Source: an uncultured Clostridia bacterium (GTDB taxonomy: Bacteria > Bacillota > Clostridia > Oscillospirales > Ruminococcaceae). Taken from it: a DNA stretch of 21,353 nucleotides. Positions 1 through 6,316 of the stretch are shown here, in pieces. Location of the stretch: contig CALBGD010000079.1 of assembly GCA_937893735.1 (NCBI GenBank), forward strand, positions 1 through 21,353. Direction: 5' to 3'. Every line of letters starts with the position of its first letter. Within the stretch, counting starts at the first letter, position 1. The translations under genes and the position numbers were made by a program. The notes beneath the pieces were generated by a model, which was not told the DNA's origin, ran no database searches, and worked only from the letters and a program-made list of their open reading frames with translations.

Positions 1-47
1 ACTTGTCGCTTAATTTTTGGCGCTTTTGTCTATTGACTTTTCATAGC
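1..47 (-). other. Possible start of the next Tad-operon gene, out of frame
   Basis: Just downstream of the tadC stop there is a GGGAG ribosome-binding-like sequence followed by an ATG at 44, but that frame stops after four codons. If one A were removed from the AAAA run right after the ATG (38-41), the frame would stay open to the edge of the window and begin Met-Lys-Val-Asn-Arg-Gln-Lys-Arg, a basic N-terminus like those of small pilin or TadE-type proteins. This could be a one-base error, a decayed gene or coincidence; too little is visible to decide. Confidence 0.2.
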
Positions 48-56
48 TGGTCTCCC

Positions 57-1004
57 TTAAAACGCAAACAGGGTGCCGAAGGAGTCGAACATCGTAGTGC
101 CGAGAACTACAACATATAGTAGCAGCATTACAAACAGCAATACCATAGACATACGGTTGATTTTGGGTGGAATTTTAAGCGCGATCGTGCGAAGCTGCTG
201 TTTCTGATATTCAGAAAAGCGTATCGAAAGATTTTCCCAATATACCGAGGTGTCCGAACCGCGCACCATTTCGATCAGTCCGCGCGTTACCTCGGAGAGA
301 TGGGTCGAACCTATTCTGCCCTCAAATCTGGTCAGCGCGGCTTCCCAGTTTGACGAGCGCATATCGGCGATGGTGATTTCTATTTCCTCGCGGAAGTAGT
401 CGGAAAAGCTGTCCTTGTGTTTTTCAAGAATGGCGAGGACGTTATGCTCAATGCGTATTTCCTGTGAAATCGCATATACGAACCGCGGGAGGTCAAAGTC
501 GATCTGCTCGCGCTTCATCTTGATTGCCTCGGTTATCTTCTCCTGCGCGTTGGTGTATTGCAATATTCCTACTACAACGAACATCAGAGCCAGAACCGCG
601 GGAACTGCCTTGATGTACGGGCTGTCAAATGTCATTGTAGCAAGCCAGCCCAGCACATACACCGGAATTCCGACCAGAGAACAACCGACAGCTTTCACGA
701 TCGCTCTGGCTTCATAGAGTTTCGGCGGCATGGTGATATGCGCTATTTTGAGGTTCTGTTCAAGCTGCTGTTCGCGGTATTTGCTCATAGGAAGTATCTT
801 TGAAAGGAACTGTGCAGCGTTGTTGTAGAGCTGTGAAATTCCGTCCGGAGTGGGGCGGTTTCGCGGTCCTATCTGCCGTATTGCACGGGTGGTTTTGCTT
901 GATGGTACCTTGAAAAGTACAAGCGCAAGAAAGTAAAGACCTCCGCAGAAAAGCACGCATACAAGTAATACAGCGGCTTTAAGCGAAATATCATATAAGC
1001 TCAT
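57..1004 (-). CDS. tadC: TadC-like type II secretion system F family membrane protein
   Basis: This is the second of the paired inner-membrane platform proteins of a Tad/Flp (type IVc) pilus, on which the CpaF motor acts to extrude pilin. It has 315 residues. A hydrophobic helix lies at about 10-32, a pair of helices at about 105-150, a cytoplasmic helical GspF-type domain at about 160-280 and a C-terminal membrane helix at about 285-312. The start at 1004 is supported by AGAGGTGA, which overlaps the tadB stop. The gap to tadB is only four bases, so the genes should be co-transcribed and probably translationally coupled. The fold and context are clear. The choice of TadC over TadB rests on gene order (second position) rather than on a diagnostic motif. 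Confidence 0.85.
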   Translation of the reverse strand: MSLYDISLKAAVLLVCVLFCGGLYFLALVLFKVPSSKTTRAIRQIGPRNRPTPDGISQLYNNAAQFLSKILPMSKYREQQLEQNLKIAHITMPPKLYEARAIVKAVGCSLVGIPVYVLGWLATMTFDSPYIKAVPAVLALMFVVVGILQYTNAQEKITEAIKMKREQIDFDLPRFVYAISQEIRIEHNVLAILEKHKDSFSDYFREEIEITIADMRSSNWEAALTRFEGRIGSTHLSEVTRGLIEMVRGSDTSVYWENLSIRFSEYQKQQLRTIALKIPPKINRMSMVLLFVMLLLYVVVLGTTMFDSFGTLFAF

Positions 1005-1008
1005 GTCA

Positions 1009-1935
1009 TCACCTCTTGAATTCTATCGGCTGCGTGTACTTGTATGTAAGCGCTATCACGATAACTATGGTTACGGCAACGATACAGTTGACTATCTGAC
1101 CGAACAGCGTATCCGTCAGAACGGAGAACCAGTCCGCATTGAGGAAGAAAATCAGCGGGTAGTTTGCAAGAACAAGCCCGATCATCGTGAAAACCTCCTT
1201 GCGTGGCTGCATGAGCATATTTGAAAGTTCTGCGTTTACGATACGAATATCGGAAAGCCTTGCAGCAAGCGGCTGGAGAGATACTCTCTGCGTGGAATTG
1301 TCCTGGCACTCAATGAGCGTGTCACACCATTCCCAGAAGATTTCGTTGTCAATATCATCTTTGAGCAGCTCAATGGCAAGCTTGACATTGGAGGAGATCA
1401 TGTCCACTCTGGCAAGAAAATTAATGAACGCGAACTGCACCGGCGGGTTGATGTGGTCTATCGACTGCTGAACAGCGTATGCAATATCACCGTTGGAGAT
1501 GTAGTTAGTGGTAATGATGGAAAGCGCGGTTTCAAGTTCCTCGGAGATATGCTTTTTGTAGTTGGAAAGCAGCAGCTTAACATATACATACGGCACGACA
1601 AGGCTTGCGGCAATGAGAATCACTGAAACGAGAATATTGTTGAACAATGCGCCGAAAAGCACACCGACGCACCCGCCGATCACCGCTGCTGTTATCAGCA
1701 GCGTGAATTTGTTTTCGGAATGCGTTGCAGCAAGGGCGTTGGTCATGTTGTCAAAAAGCCGCTGGAGCCTTGACTTCCTGCGCTTTCCCTGTGCTGTCAC
1801 CACCTTATCCTTGAGAGATTTTTCTCGGTGGAGCAGCGACATAATATCATCGCTTATGCGCTGCGGCGTCAGACCGAGCAGAATGATTATCGCTGCGGTC
1901 ATCAGCAAAGCGCCGAGTAAGCAGATTATTTTCAT
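1009..1935 (-). CDS. tadB: TadB-like type II secretion system F family membrane protein
   Basis: First platform protein of the Tad pilus, expected to pair with TadC in the cytoplasmic membrane beneath the growing pilus. It has 308 residues. A membrane helix is at 3-22, followed by a basic cytoplasmic stretch (KRRKSRLQRL). Two adjacent helices lie at about 80-125, a GspF-like helical cytoplasmic domain at about 130-245, and two C-terminal helices at about 245-300. The ATG overlaps the cpaF stop in an ATGA arrangement, which indicates translational coupling. The order ATPase, tadB, tadC matches Tad loci of Firmicutes and other bacteria. No internal damage is seen. Confidence 0.87.
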   Translation of the reverse strand: MKIICLLGALLMTAAIIILLGLTPQRISDDIMSLLHREKSLKDKVVTAQGKRRKSRLQRLFDNMTNALAATHSENKFTLLITAAVIGGCVGVLFGALFNNILVSVILIAASLVVPYVYVKLLLSNYKKHISEELETALSIITTNYISNGDIAYAVQQSIDHINPPVQFAFINFLARVDMISSNVKLAIELLKDDIDNEIFWEWCDTLIECQDNSTQRVSLQPLAARLSDIRIVNAELSNMLMQPRKEVFTMIGLVLANYPLIFFLNADWFSVLTDTLFGQIVNCIVAVTIVIVIALTYKYTQPIEFKR

Positions 1936-3383
1936 GCAGGGACCCTCCCGTAAAGTTCAAGTTTGGATTTCGGAACACCGTTTCCACGCAGGCGCTTCAT
2001 AAGACTTTCGGACGGTGCATTCACCTTGACGAACTGACCTTCAATTTTTACGGTGCCGTCCTCGTTTCTTTCCTCGGAGAGAATATCATAACGGTACAGA
2101 GAGCGTGTTTCGTAACTCTCGCCGCCTTTGTAGATGCACTCGGCGATCTCCATAATACGGCGGCTGCCATCGTCAAGCTGCTTCATGTAAATGCCTATTG
2201 GGAATGCCTCGGTTACAAGCGCAAGGATAACGCTGAAACTCATTGCCGGATAAGCCTGAAGGCAGAGCGTACCAAGACGGCGGTAGATACCCTCGGTAGA
2301 ACCTGCGTGTGTGGTGGTAAGTACCGTATGTCCGGTTCGCGCCGCCTCCTGCGCCTGCCAAGCCTCGTCATTCTTCATTTCTGCGACACATATCGCATTG
2401 GGGTGCATGGTCAGGCACATCGTAAGGAGTTTGGAAAGCGTAACGTCTTTGGTTGGATCATCAGTTTCCTTTGTGACCAGGTGCAGAACATCGTTGACTA
2501 CACGACCGTTTTCATCACGCTTTACAAGGTCGAATTCTCGAACGGATTTTTCAAGCGTGATAAGGCGCTTGTGGTTGGGATAGTTGCTCATGATATCCGC
2601 CATTATCGTGGTTTTTCCCGAACCCGTTTCACCGGCAAAGCACTGTGAAATTCCGTGTATAAAGCAGGTCAGCAGGAAATCGTACATTTCCTCGGTGATG
2701 GTTCCCGATTTTATAAACTGCTCGCGCGTTATTTTCATCGGGTTGACGATTCGGATAGAAGCACAGGGACCGCGCTCCTTATCGCAGATGTCGGTATAAC
2801 CTGCGGTTATACGGATATTGGAGCCGAGAAATCCCGTTGCAATGGGCTTTGCAGAGTCCCATGTAATGTGATTGTGGTGGAGCAGACGCTTGAGTACATC
2901 GACTACATGGGAGGCGTCGCGAAAATGCTCCTGAACCTTGAAACGTTCGCCATGTGCAGGAATTACGGTAATATCGTCCCAGCCGTTGATGTTGATCTCC
3001 TCGATATGCGGGTTGCGGAGATACTGCGTCAGCAGCGAATATTCAGCCATTTCCGTGTAGAGCTTATCGGAAACCTCTTTCAGTATCATGTTGGGGACAT
3101 AGTAATTGTTATCCTTCATGTACTGCTGAATGAGCTGTTTCATCAGCTCCCTGTTGTCGGAACGGTACAGATCAACGGAATATTTCGTTGACATATACTG
3201 CTGAACCTTGGAAAGCAGCTCGTCAAAAGGTATGTGGATACGCTCGATTTCCTTGATGTTGTTGGTGGCGACCTCGACAAATTCGCCCTTTGCGGCTTTA
3301 CTTCGGGGAATAACTTTCTTCTCGCCAATGGCAGACGGATTTTCCTCCGCAGCGGCATTCCTCTTTCTTTTGAAAAACGTCAT
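1932..3383 (-). CDS. cpaF: CpaF/TadA-family pilus assembly ATPase
   Basis: Hexameric secretion ATPase that powers Tad pilus assembly from the cytoplasmic face. It has 483 residues, usual for the family. The N-terminal region (about 45-160) is the CpaF-type helical domain, followed by a PAS-like sensor part with the typical IEEININGWDDI stretch. The core has the Walker A sequence GETGSGKTT at about 251-259, an Asp-box segment (LEKSVREFDL), a Walker B-like segment ending AICVAEMKNDEA with the following EAARTGH, and the His box TTTHAGS. All catalytic elements look intact. The ATG shares one base with the cpaE stop (TAATG), and its own stop overlaps the tadB start, so it sits mid-operon. Confidence 0.95.
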   Translation of the reverse strand: MTFFKRKRNAAAEENPSAIGEKKVIPRSKAAKGEFVEVATNNIKEIERIHIPFDELLSKVQQYMSTKYSVDLYRSDNRELMKQLIQQYMKDNNYYVPNMILKEVSDKLYTEMAEYSLLTQYLRNPHIEEININGWDDITVIPAHGERFKVQEHFRDASHVVDVLKRLLHHNHITWDSAKPIATGFLGSNIRITAGYTDICDKERGPCASIRIVNPMKITREQFIKSGTITEEMYDFLLTCFIHGISQCFAGETGSGKTTIMADIMSNYPNHKRLITLEKSVREFDLVKRDENGRVVNDVLHLVTKETDDPTKDVTLSKLLTMCLTMHPNAICVAEMKNDEAWQAQEAARTGHTVLTTTHAGSTEGIYRRLGTLCLQAYPAMSFSVILALVTEAFPIGIYMKQLDDGSRRIMEIAECIYKGGESYETRSLYRYDILSEERNEDGTVKIEGQFVKVNAPSESLMKRLRGNGVPKSKLELYGRVPA

Positions 3384-4123
3384 TATTCCTTACCTCCCAT
3401 CAGCATATTTGCAAGAGATCTTATAGCCTTGTTGTATTCGTTGTCGCTTACTCCGCTATGGAGCAGAACAGACTGGTTGTAGGCTTCTGCTGCCTTTGTA
3501 CAGAATGGGATAACACCAGAAATGTAACCGAGAGCGTTGCGCATTGAGGCTTCGTCCTGCGAGAAACGATTGTCGAGGGCAAGCGCACGGATAAAGTTCT
3601 TGTACTGATACTGCTCGCTTTTGAGGACAGGCTCCTGCGAGCCGTCAAAGACAAGTCCATTGAGGTCGCAGGTAAACAGTTCAACGGTTCTTGTTGCGTT
3701 GATTATCGCCCATGAGGTCATTTTTGAACCTATGACCGTGGACATACAGTCAACTATGATGTAATCAGCGGAATTTCGGAGATATGAGAACACCTGCGCC
3801 AGACGGGTATCATCGGGGCGTGGATATGTATTCGCGTTTTCACGGATATTGTAGCCGAGAACAAATATGCGGTATGTTATAGGTAACAGGTTCCTGCGGA
3901 GGTCGGTTTCCTCAAATGATACGTCTGAAAGGCAGCGTCCAAGCGAACCGGTGAATTCCTTGTTGTTCGGCGCTACGATGGGAATTATCGGTTTTGTAAC
4001 ATCAGTTCCGACAACGATTATGTTCGCTTTGGGCTGAGTTTTAGAAATGTGGTTTGCAAGGGCAAGCGCGGTGGTAGTCTTGTATGCACCGCTGCTGCCG
4101 TAAATCGCGAAAATCTTTGCCAT
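3383..4123 (-). CDS. CpaE/TadZ-like P-loop ATPase of the Tad pilus
   Basis: MinD/ParA-like ATPase; in other Tad systems CpaE/TadZ positions the pilus machine at the cell envelope. I chose the ATG at 4123 (246 residues) because the P-loop starts immediately after it (GSSGAYKTTT, about 9-18), as in this superfamily. The same frame extends upstream to 4303, but those 60 residues are Cys/Arg/Ser-rich and look non-coding. The P-loop lacks the usual KGG lead-in of ParA/MinD. A Walker B-like IIVDCMS is present. The receiver-like N-terminal domain of CpaE is absent, as in many short Firmicutes versions. The ribosome binding site is weak. No convincing promoter was found upstream. Confidence 0.8.
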   Translation of the reverse strand: MAKIFAIYGSSGAYKTTTALALANHISKTQPKANIIVVGTDVTKPIIPIVAPNNKEFTGSLGRCLSDVSFEETDLRRNLLPITYRIFVLGYNIRENANTYPRPDDTRLAQVFSYLRNSADYIIVDCMSTVIGSKMTSWAIINATRTVELFTCDLNGLVFDGSQEPVLKSEQYQYKNFIRALALDNRFSQDEASMRNALGYISGVIPFCTKAAEAYNQSVLLHSGVSDNEYNKAIRSLANMLMGGKE

Positions 4124-4371
4124 GCCTGCAAAGAAAACTGTGCGGAAGTGCAGCCTGCTTTGCTCCGTGCAAGACCTGCCATTCGCGCTGCTGTCATGAT
4201 TTGTGCAAGCAGTACGTTCCACAGCGGTGCGAGCTGCTTGATAAAGCGCCGTATGTATGTACCGGCTGCACAAAGCAGAACCACTGCCGCAAACAACACG
4301 CATATTATTCTGCCTACAAAGCTGATAAAAAGAGCCGCACGCTCCTGTCTGAATCCAGAAAAAACATTCAC
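4018..4371 (-). CDS. Doubtful small membrane protein upstream of and overlapping cpaE
   Basis: This frame starts at a GTG that overlaps the stop of the preceding frame (GTGA). It encodes a basic N-terminus and one strong membrane helix (core VGRIICVLFAAVVLLCAAGT), then an amphipathic Ala/Met/Arg-rich stretch. The first two thirds have codon and residue choice like a real membrane protein. The last 35 codons overlap the cpaE start and P-loop in another frame, which is unusual, and there is no clear ribosome binding site. It may be a real small Tad-linked gene with a frameshifted end, a gene remnant or a chance frame. I do not recognise a family. Confidence 0.3.
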   Translation of the reverse strand: MNVFSGFRQERAALFISFVGRIICVLFAAVVLLCAAGTYIRRFIKQLAPLWNVLLAQIMTAARMAGLARSKAGCTSAQFSLQAWQRFSRFTAAAVHTRLPPRLPLQTTFLKLSPKRT

Positions 4372-4535
4372 GCTTCCGAAGAGCAAACGGCTCGGCTGAA
4401 CGAATTGTTCACGCCGCTGGTACTTAACGGGCAGTCGGTAATCTCAGTATTTACCAGAAACAAACCGCTGATCTCAGTGCATAAAAATAACAGCAGACTT
4501 ATCCAGCCTGCCGTTACTTTGCTTAAATTATTTTT
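4368..4535 (-). pseudogene. Possible 5'-truncated membrane ORF at the agr/Tad junction
   Basis: A frame open from 4535 to a TGA at 4368 reads like protein: a hydrophobic segment (AGWISLLLFLCTEISGLFLV) followed by a Ser/Asn-rich tail. It has no ATG, GTG or TTG start in that part. Its upstream end coincides with the 3' end of agrD, where base composition changes from A+T-rich to the more G+C-rich style of the Tad operon. One reading is that the 5' part of a Tad-linked gene was lost when the agr module inserted. The alternative is a chance open frame, since a terminator-like hairpin (4483-4515) lies inside it. Confidence 0.25.
4483..4515 (-). terminator. Rho-independent terminator after agrD
   Basis: Read leftward, AACGGCAG and CTGCTGTT form an 8-pair stem with one G-T pair around an 11-base loop, followed by ATTTTT. 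It lies 12 bases beyond the agrD stop, a fitting place to end the agrBD transcript before the Tad operon. The stem is moderate in strength. Confidence 0.5.
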
Positions 4536-4665
4536 TTATTTCTTTGATATTGGCGGGTTCTTTGGGCTGATAAGGGCCAAAATAAGATGCCGCTCCGCAA
4601 GCTGCTTTAGCAGAAGTCATTGCGACCTTTGCTATTACCTTTGCAATTGTTTCATTCGCTTTCAT
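4528..4665 (-). CDS. agrD: AgrD-like cyclic (thio)lactone autoinducer pro-peptide
   Basis: A 45-codon gene encoding the precursor of a secreted quorum-sensing peptide. It has the three parts typical of AgrD: an amphipathic N-terminal helix rich in Lys, Ala, Ile and Val (1-20), a core, and a charged C-terminal tail ending KEIKK. The core reads ACGAASYFGPYQPKEP; the QPKEP block is the hallmark of the Clostridia-type cyclic lactone autoinducer family. AAAGGAGGGG lies 5 bases before the ATG. The gene overlaps the last 14 bases of agrB, as expected for translational coupling. AgrB would cut the tail and close a ring. Cys23 is the classical nucleophile, but Ser27 in SYFGPY is also in a plausible place. 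The identification is confident; the mature peptide structure is inferred. Confidence 0.88.
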   Translation of the reverse strand: MKANETIAKVIAKVAMTSAKAACGAASYFGPYQPKEPANIKEIKK

Positions 4666-5246
4666 GATATCCCCTCCTTTGCATAATAATTTCAACAATT
4701 ATCAAAACCGACACCATTGCAACTGTCGTGATAATCATGATCCCAAAAGATACACCAAAATATAACAGCATAAGACCTATCAGCGATAATATGAACGCAA
4801 TAATGATAGACATATTATGAGATTTTCTTTTGTGCAATTTATCTAATGGTTTATGAATATTAGGAACGGGAGCAAACATAGCAATAGGCAAAAGAAATAT
4901 TAATGATATAATACCACATATTAAATAAGCTGTGACCGCACTGTTCAATGACTCTGTATAAAATCGTTGTCAAAATAAAAGTAATAACCATTGTTGTATT
5001 ACACCTAAGATATGTTGTAGCATGATATCCACCTGTGAACGATCTCAAGAACACAAAAATTGCCAAATATATTACACCGGAAAGAATATCTCCAATTAAA
5101 ATAGAACTAATCATCACTAGAACAATATTAAGAATAGATGAAAGAGTGATTTCTATTCCATATTTATATACGGCTTCTTTATCAGATGGTATATCGGCAT
5201 ATTCGCATATGTATTTTAAAATTTTAGAGGACGCTTTATTTATCAT
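4652..5246 (-). pseudogene. agrB: AgrB peptide-processing membrane protease, frameshifted
   Basis: AgrB is a membrane cysteine protease that cleaves the AgrD tail and cyclises the peptide. The start at 5246 is chosen because GGAGGG sits 7 bases before that ATG; the in-frame ATG at 5261 would lie at the predicted transcription start. The catalytic pair is present with correct spacing in FTGGYHATTYLRC (His75 and Cys82). After about residue 95 the frame shifts by one base. The C-terminal half continues in another frame with the family motif FAPVPNIHKPL and two more membrane helices, ending at 4652. The joined protein would be about 197 residues, normal for AgrB. Removing one A from the plus-strand AAAA run at 4960-4963 restores a smooth reading (TTIYTESLNSAV). 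This may be a real mutation, phase variation or a sequence error. Without correction the product loses its C-terminal half. Confidence 0.85.
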
Positions 5247-5268
5247 GTTAATTCCCTCCATTTAATTC

Positions 5269-5297
5269 AGTATACAAAATCAAACCATTAATGTCAA
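5269..5297 (-). promoter_or_regulatory. agrBD promoter
   Basis: Read leftward: TTGACA (5297-5292), a 17-base spacer, then TATACT (5274-5269), a near-consensus housekeeping promoter. Transcription should begin near 5262, just ahead of the agrB ribosome binding site. The paired direct repeats at 5302-5333 end 4 bases upstream of the -35 box. Confidence 0.85.
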
Positions 5298-5301
5298 TAG
5301 A

Positions 5302-5333
5302 GTTGTGAAGTTTTGCGGTATGTTGTGATTTTT
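5302..5333 (-). promoter_or_regulatory. Putative AgrA (LytTR) operator: paired direct repeats
   Basis: Read leftward, AAAAATCACAAC (5333-5322) and AAACTTCACAAC (5313-5302) are direct repeats with a 20-base period, about two helical turns. The proximal copy ends 4 bases before the TTGACA of agrBD. LytTR regulators such as AgrA bind two direct repeats of about 9 bases spaced in this way just upstream of activated promoters. The same layout, spacing and core (T-n-ACAA) recur at 7696-7727 ahead of the secreted-protein gene. Assignment to the response regulator encoded next door is inference. Confidence 0.7.
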
Positions 5334-5342
5334 AACCGCAAA
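5312..5342. repeat. 8-base inverted repeat around the distal agr operator half-site
   Basis: TTTGCGGT (5312-5319) and ACCGCAAA (5335-5342) are perfect inverted copies separated by 15 bases that contain the distal direct repeat. It could be a second operator or a cruciform; it is not a terminator because no gene ends here. Confidence 0.35.
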
Positions 5343-5355
5343 GTAAAATAAAATA

Positions 5356-5388
5356 CCACGATTAAATGATTTGATCAGTTAATCGTGG
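5356..5388. repeat. Perfect 10-base inverted repeat in the divergent agr intergenic region
   Basis: CCACGATTAA (5356-5365) and TTAATCGTGG (5379-5388) flank a 13-base loop, 9 bases upstream of the -35 box of the response-regulator promoter. It has no T-tract and lies between two divergent promoters, so a regulatory protein site is more likely than a terminator. Confidence 0.45.
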
Positions 5389-5397
5389 CTGTAAATC

Positions 5398-5426
5398 TTG
5401 ACTTAACTCAAGTTGAGTGTTATAAT
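5398..5426 (+). promoter_or_regulatory. Promoter of the agrA-agrC operon with a palindrome in its spacer
   Basis: TTGACT (5398-5403), a 17-base spacer and TATAAT (5421-5426) make a strong promoter. The spacer holds the perfect palindrome ACTCAA-G-TTGAGT (5406-5418), where a bound protein would block RNA polymerase, so repression by an unidentified factor is possible. The leader to the response-regulator start is long, about 145 bases. Confidence 0.8.
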
Positions 5427-5543
5427 ATATAAGTGTGCGATGCTCTATATAGATTTATTATCTTTAGAAATATATTTAAGCATTGAATGTACGAAAGTAT
5501 ATTTTTGATAACACTGCGCAAATAATAGTTGCTAATTTGTTAA

Positions 5544-5564
5544 TTCACGGTTCACAACGGTGAA
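5544..5564 (+). promoter_or_regulatory. Leader hairpin touching the agrA ribosome binding site
   Basis: TTCACgGTT and AACgGTGAA form a nearly perfect 9-base hairpin (one G-G mismatch, 3-base loop). Its 3' arm includes the first bases of the AAGGGAG ribosome binding site (5563-5569) of the response regulator. It could modulate translation or be a protein-binding palindrome. Confidence 0.35.
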
Positions 5565-5577
5565 GGGAGAATATACA

Positions 5578-6306
5578 ATGATTAGAGTAGCAATATGTGA
5601 CGATAATAAACCAACCCTTGATTTTTTAAGTCGGGTGGTCGATGATGTGATGAATGAAAATGGAATGATCCATGAAACTGCTGTATATCTTTCCGGATCT
5701 GATTTTTTGACAAATCATAGAAAAGCTCCATATGATGTGGTGTTTTTGGATATAGTTATGCCTGAGCTAAATGGATTCGATGTTGCAAAACAGTTAAGAA
5801 GCATCTCAAAAAACACATATATTATTTTCATTACAACGGAAAGCAGTCTAGTTTATGACAGTTTTGACTTTCAGCCATTTTATTTCATTCCTAAAAGCAA
5901 TCTTAACATTACAGAGAAGAAATTGAAATATGTCATAAATAAATTAAGTATACATATGGCTGCAAACGAAAAGATACTAATTTCCGGTGCCTATGATAGT
6001 AAAATGTATATTTCGCCGGAAGAGGTGTTATTTGTTCAAAGTAATCTGAACAACATAGAGTATCATCTAAGCAATGGGTCTGTTCAGTCTGTACGGGGAA
6101 AAATCGAGAGCATACTGCCAGCGCTTAGTTCCCATATATTTGCAAGGCCTCATAATCGTTACCTCGTTAATATGAAACACATTGATAATGTTGATTATCC
6201 CAATATGGAAATATCTCTTGATAACGGAGGAATAATTCGCATAAGCAGAAGCTATAAAAAGGAATTCGATGAAGCTTATATACGCTATATGAGAGATTTT
6301 AGCTAG
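5578..6306 (+). CDS. agrA: AgrA-like LytTR response regulator
   Basis: Cytoplasmic two-component transcription activator of 242 residues. The start at 5578 follows AAGGGAG at a good distance; a GTG at 5560 in the same frame lies within the leader hairpin and is unlikely to be used. The N-terminal receiver domain begins IRVAICDDNKPTL (acidic pocket) and has the phospho-acceptor Asp58 in FLDIVMPE. The C-terminal half (about 135-235) is a LytTR DNA-binding domain, including FARPHNRYLVNMKHID and the final ISRSYKKEFDEAY. It is first in an operon with the sensor kinase (10-base gap). By analogy with AgrA it should bind the direct repeats found before agrB and before the gene at 7855. The gene symbol is by analogy. 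Confidence 0.92.
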   Translation: MIRVAICDDNKPTLDFLSRVVDDVMNENGMIHETAVYLSGSDFLTNHRKAPYDVVFLDIVMPELNGFDVAKQLRSISKNTYIIFITTESSLVYDSFDFQPFYFIPKSNLNITEKKLKYVINKLSIHMAANEKILISGAYDSKMYISPEEVLFVQSNLNNIEYHLSNGSVQSVRGKIESILPALSSHIFARPHNRYLVNMKHIDNVDYPNMEISLDNGGIIRISRSYKKEFDEAYIRYMRDFS

Positions 6307-6316
6307 GAGAATTAGG

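Noticed and set aside
2655..3191. 178-codon plus-strand frame over the cpaF gene
   Set aside because: It is a shadow of a well-supported ATPase gene on the minus strand.
4124..4303. 60-residue N-terminal extension of the CpaE/TadZ-like protein
   Set aside because: Its composition is Cys/Arg/Ser/Thr-rich and unlike protein in this family; the P-loop right after the ATG at 4123 fits the usual start.
4084..4686. 200-codon frame on the plus strand
   Set aside because: It is antisense to agrD and the agr/Tad junction, is rich in Cys, Arg and Ser, and has no ribosome binding site; agrD on the other strand explains the region better.
5247..5261. Upstream ATG of agrB at 5261
   Set aside because: The ribosome binding site GGAGGG lies between this ATG and the one at 5246, and the predicted transcript starts at about 5262.
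5440..5515. Very short frames in the agrA leader
   Set aside because: They have no ribosome binding site and no recognisable peptide features; a leader peptide cannot be supported.
5560..5577. GTG start of the response regulator at 5560
   Set aside because: It lies in the leader hairpin and ahead of the AAGGGAG site that serves the ATG at 5578; the receiver domain begins immediately after that ATG.
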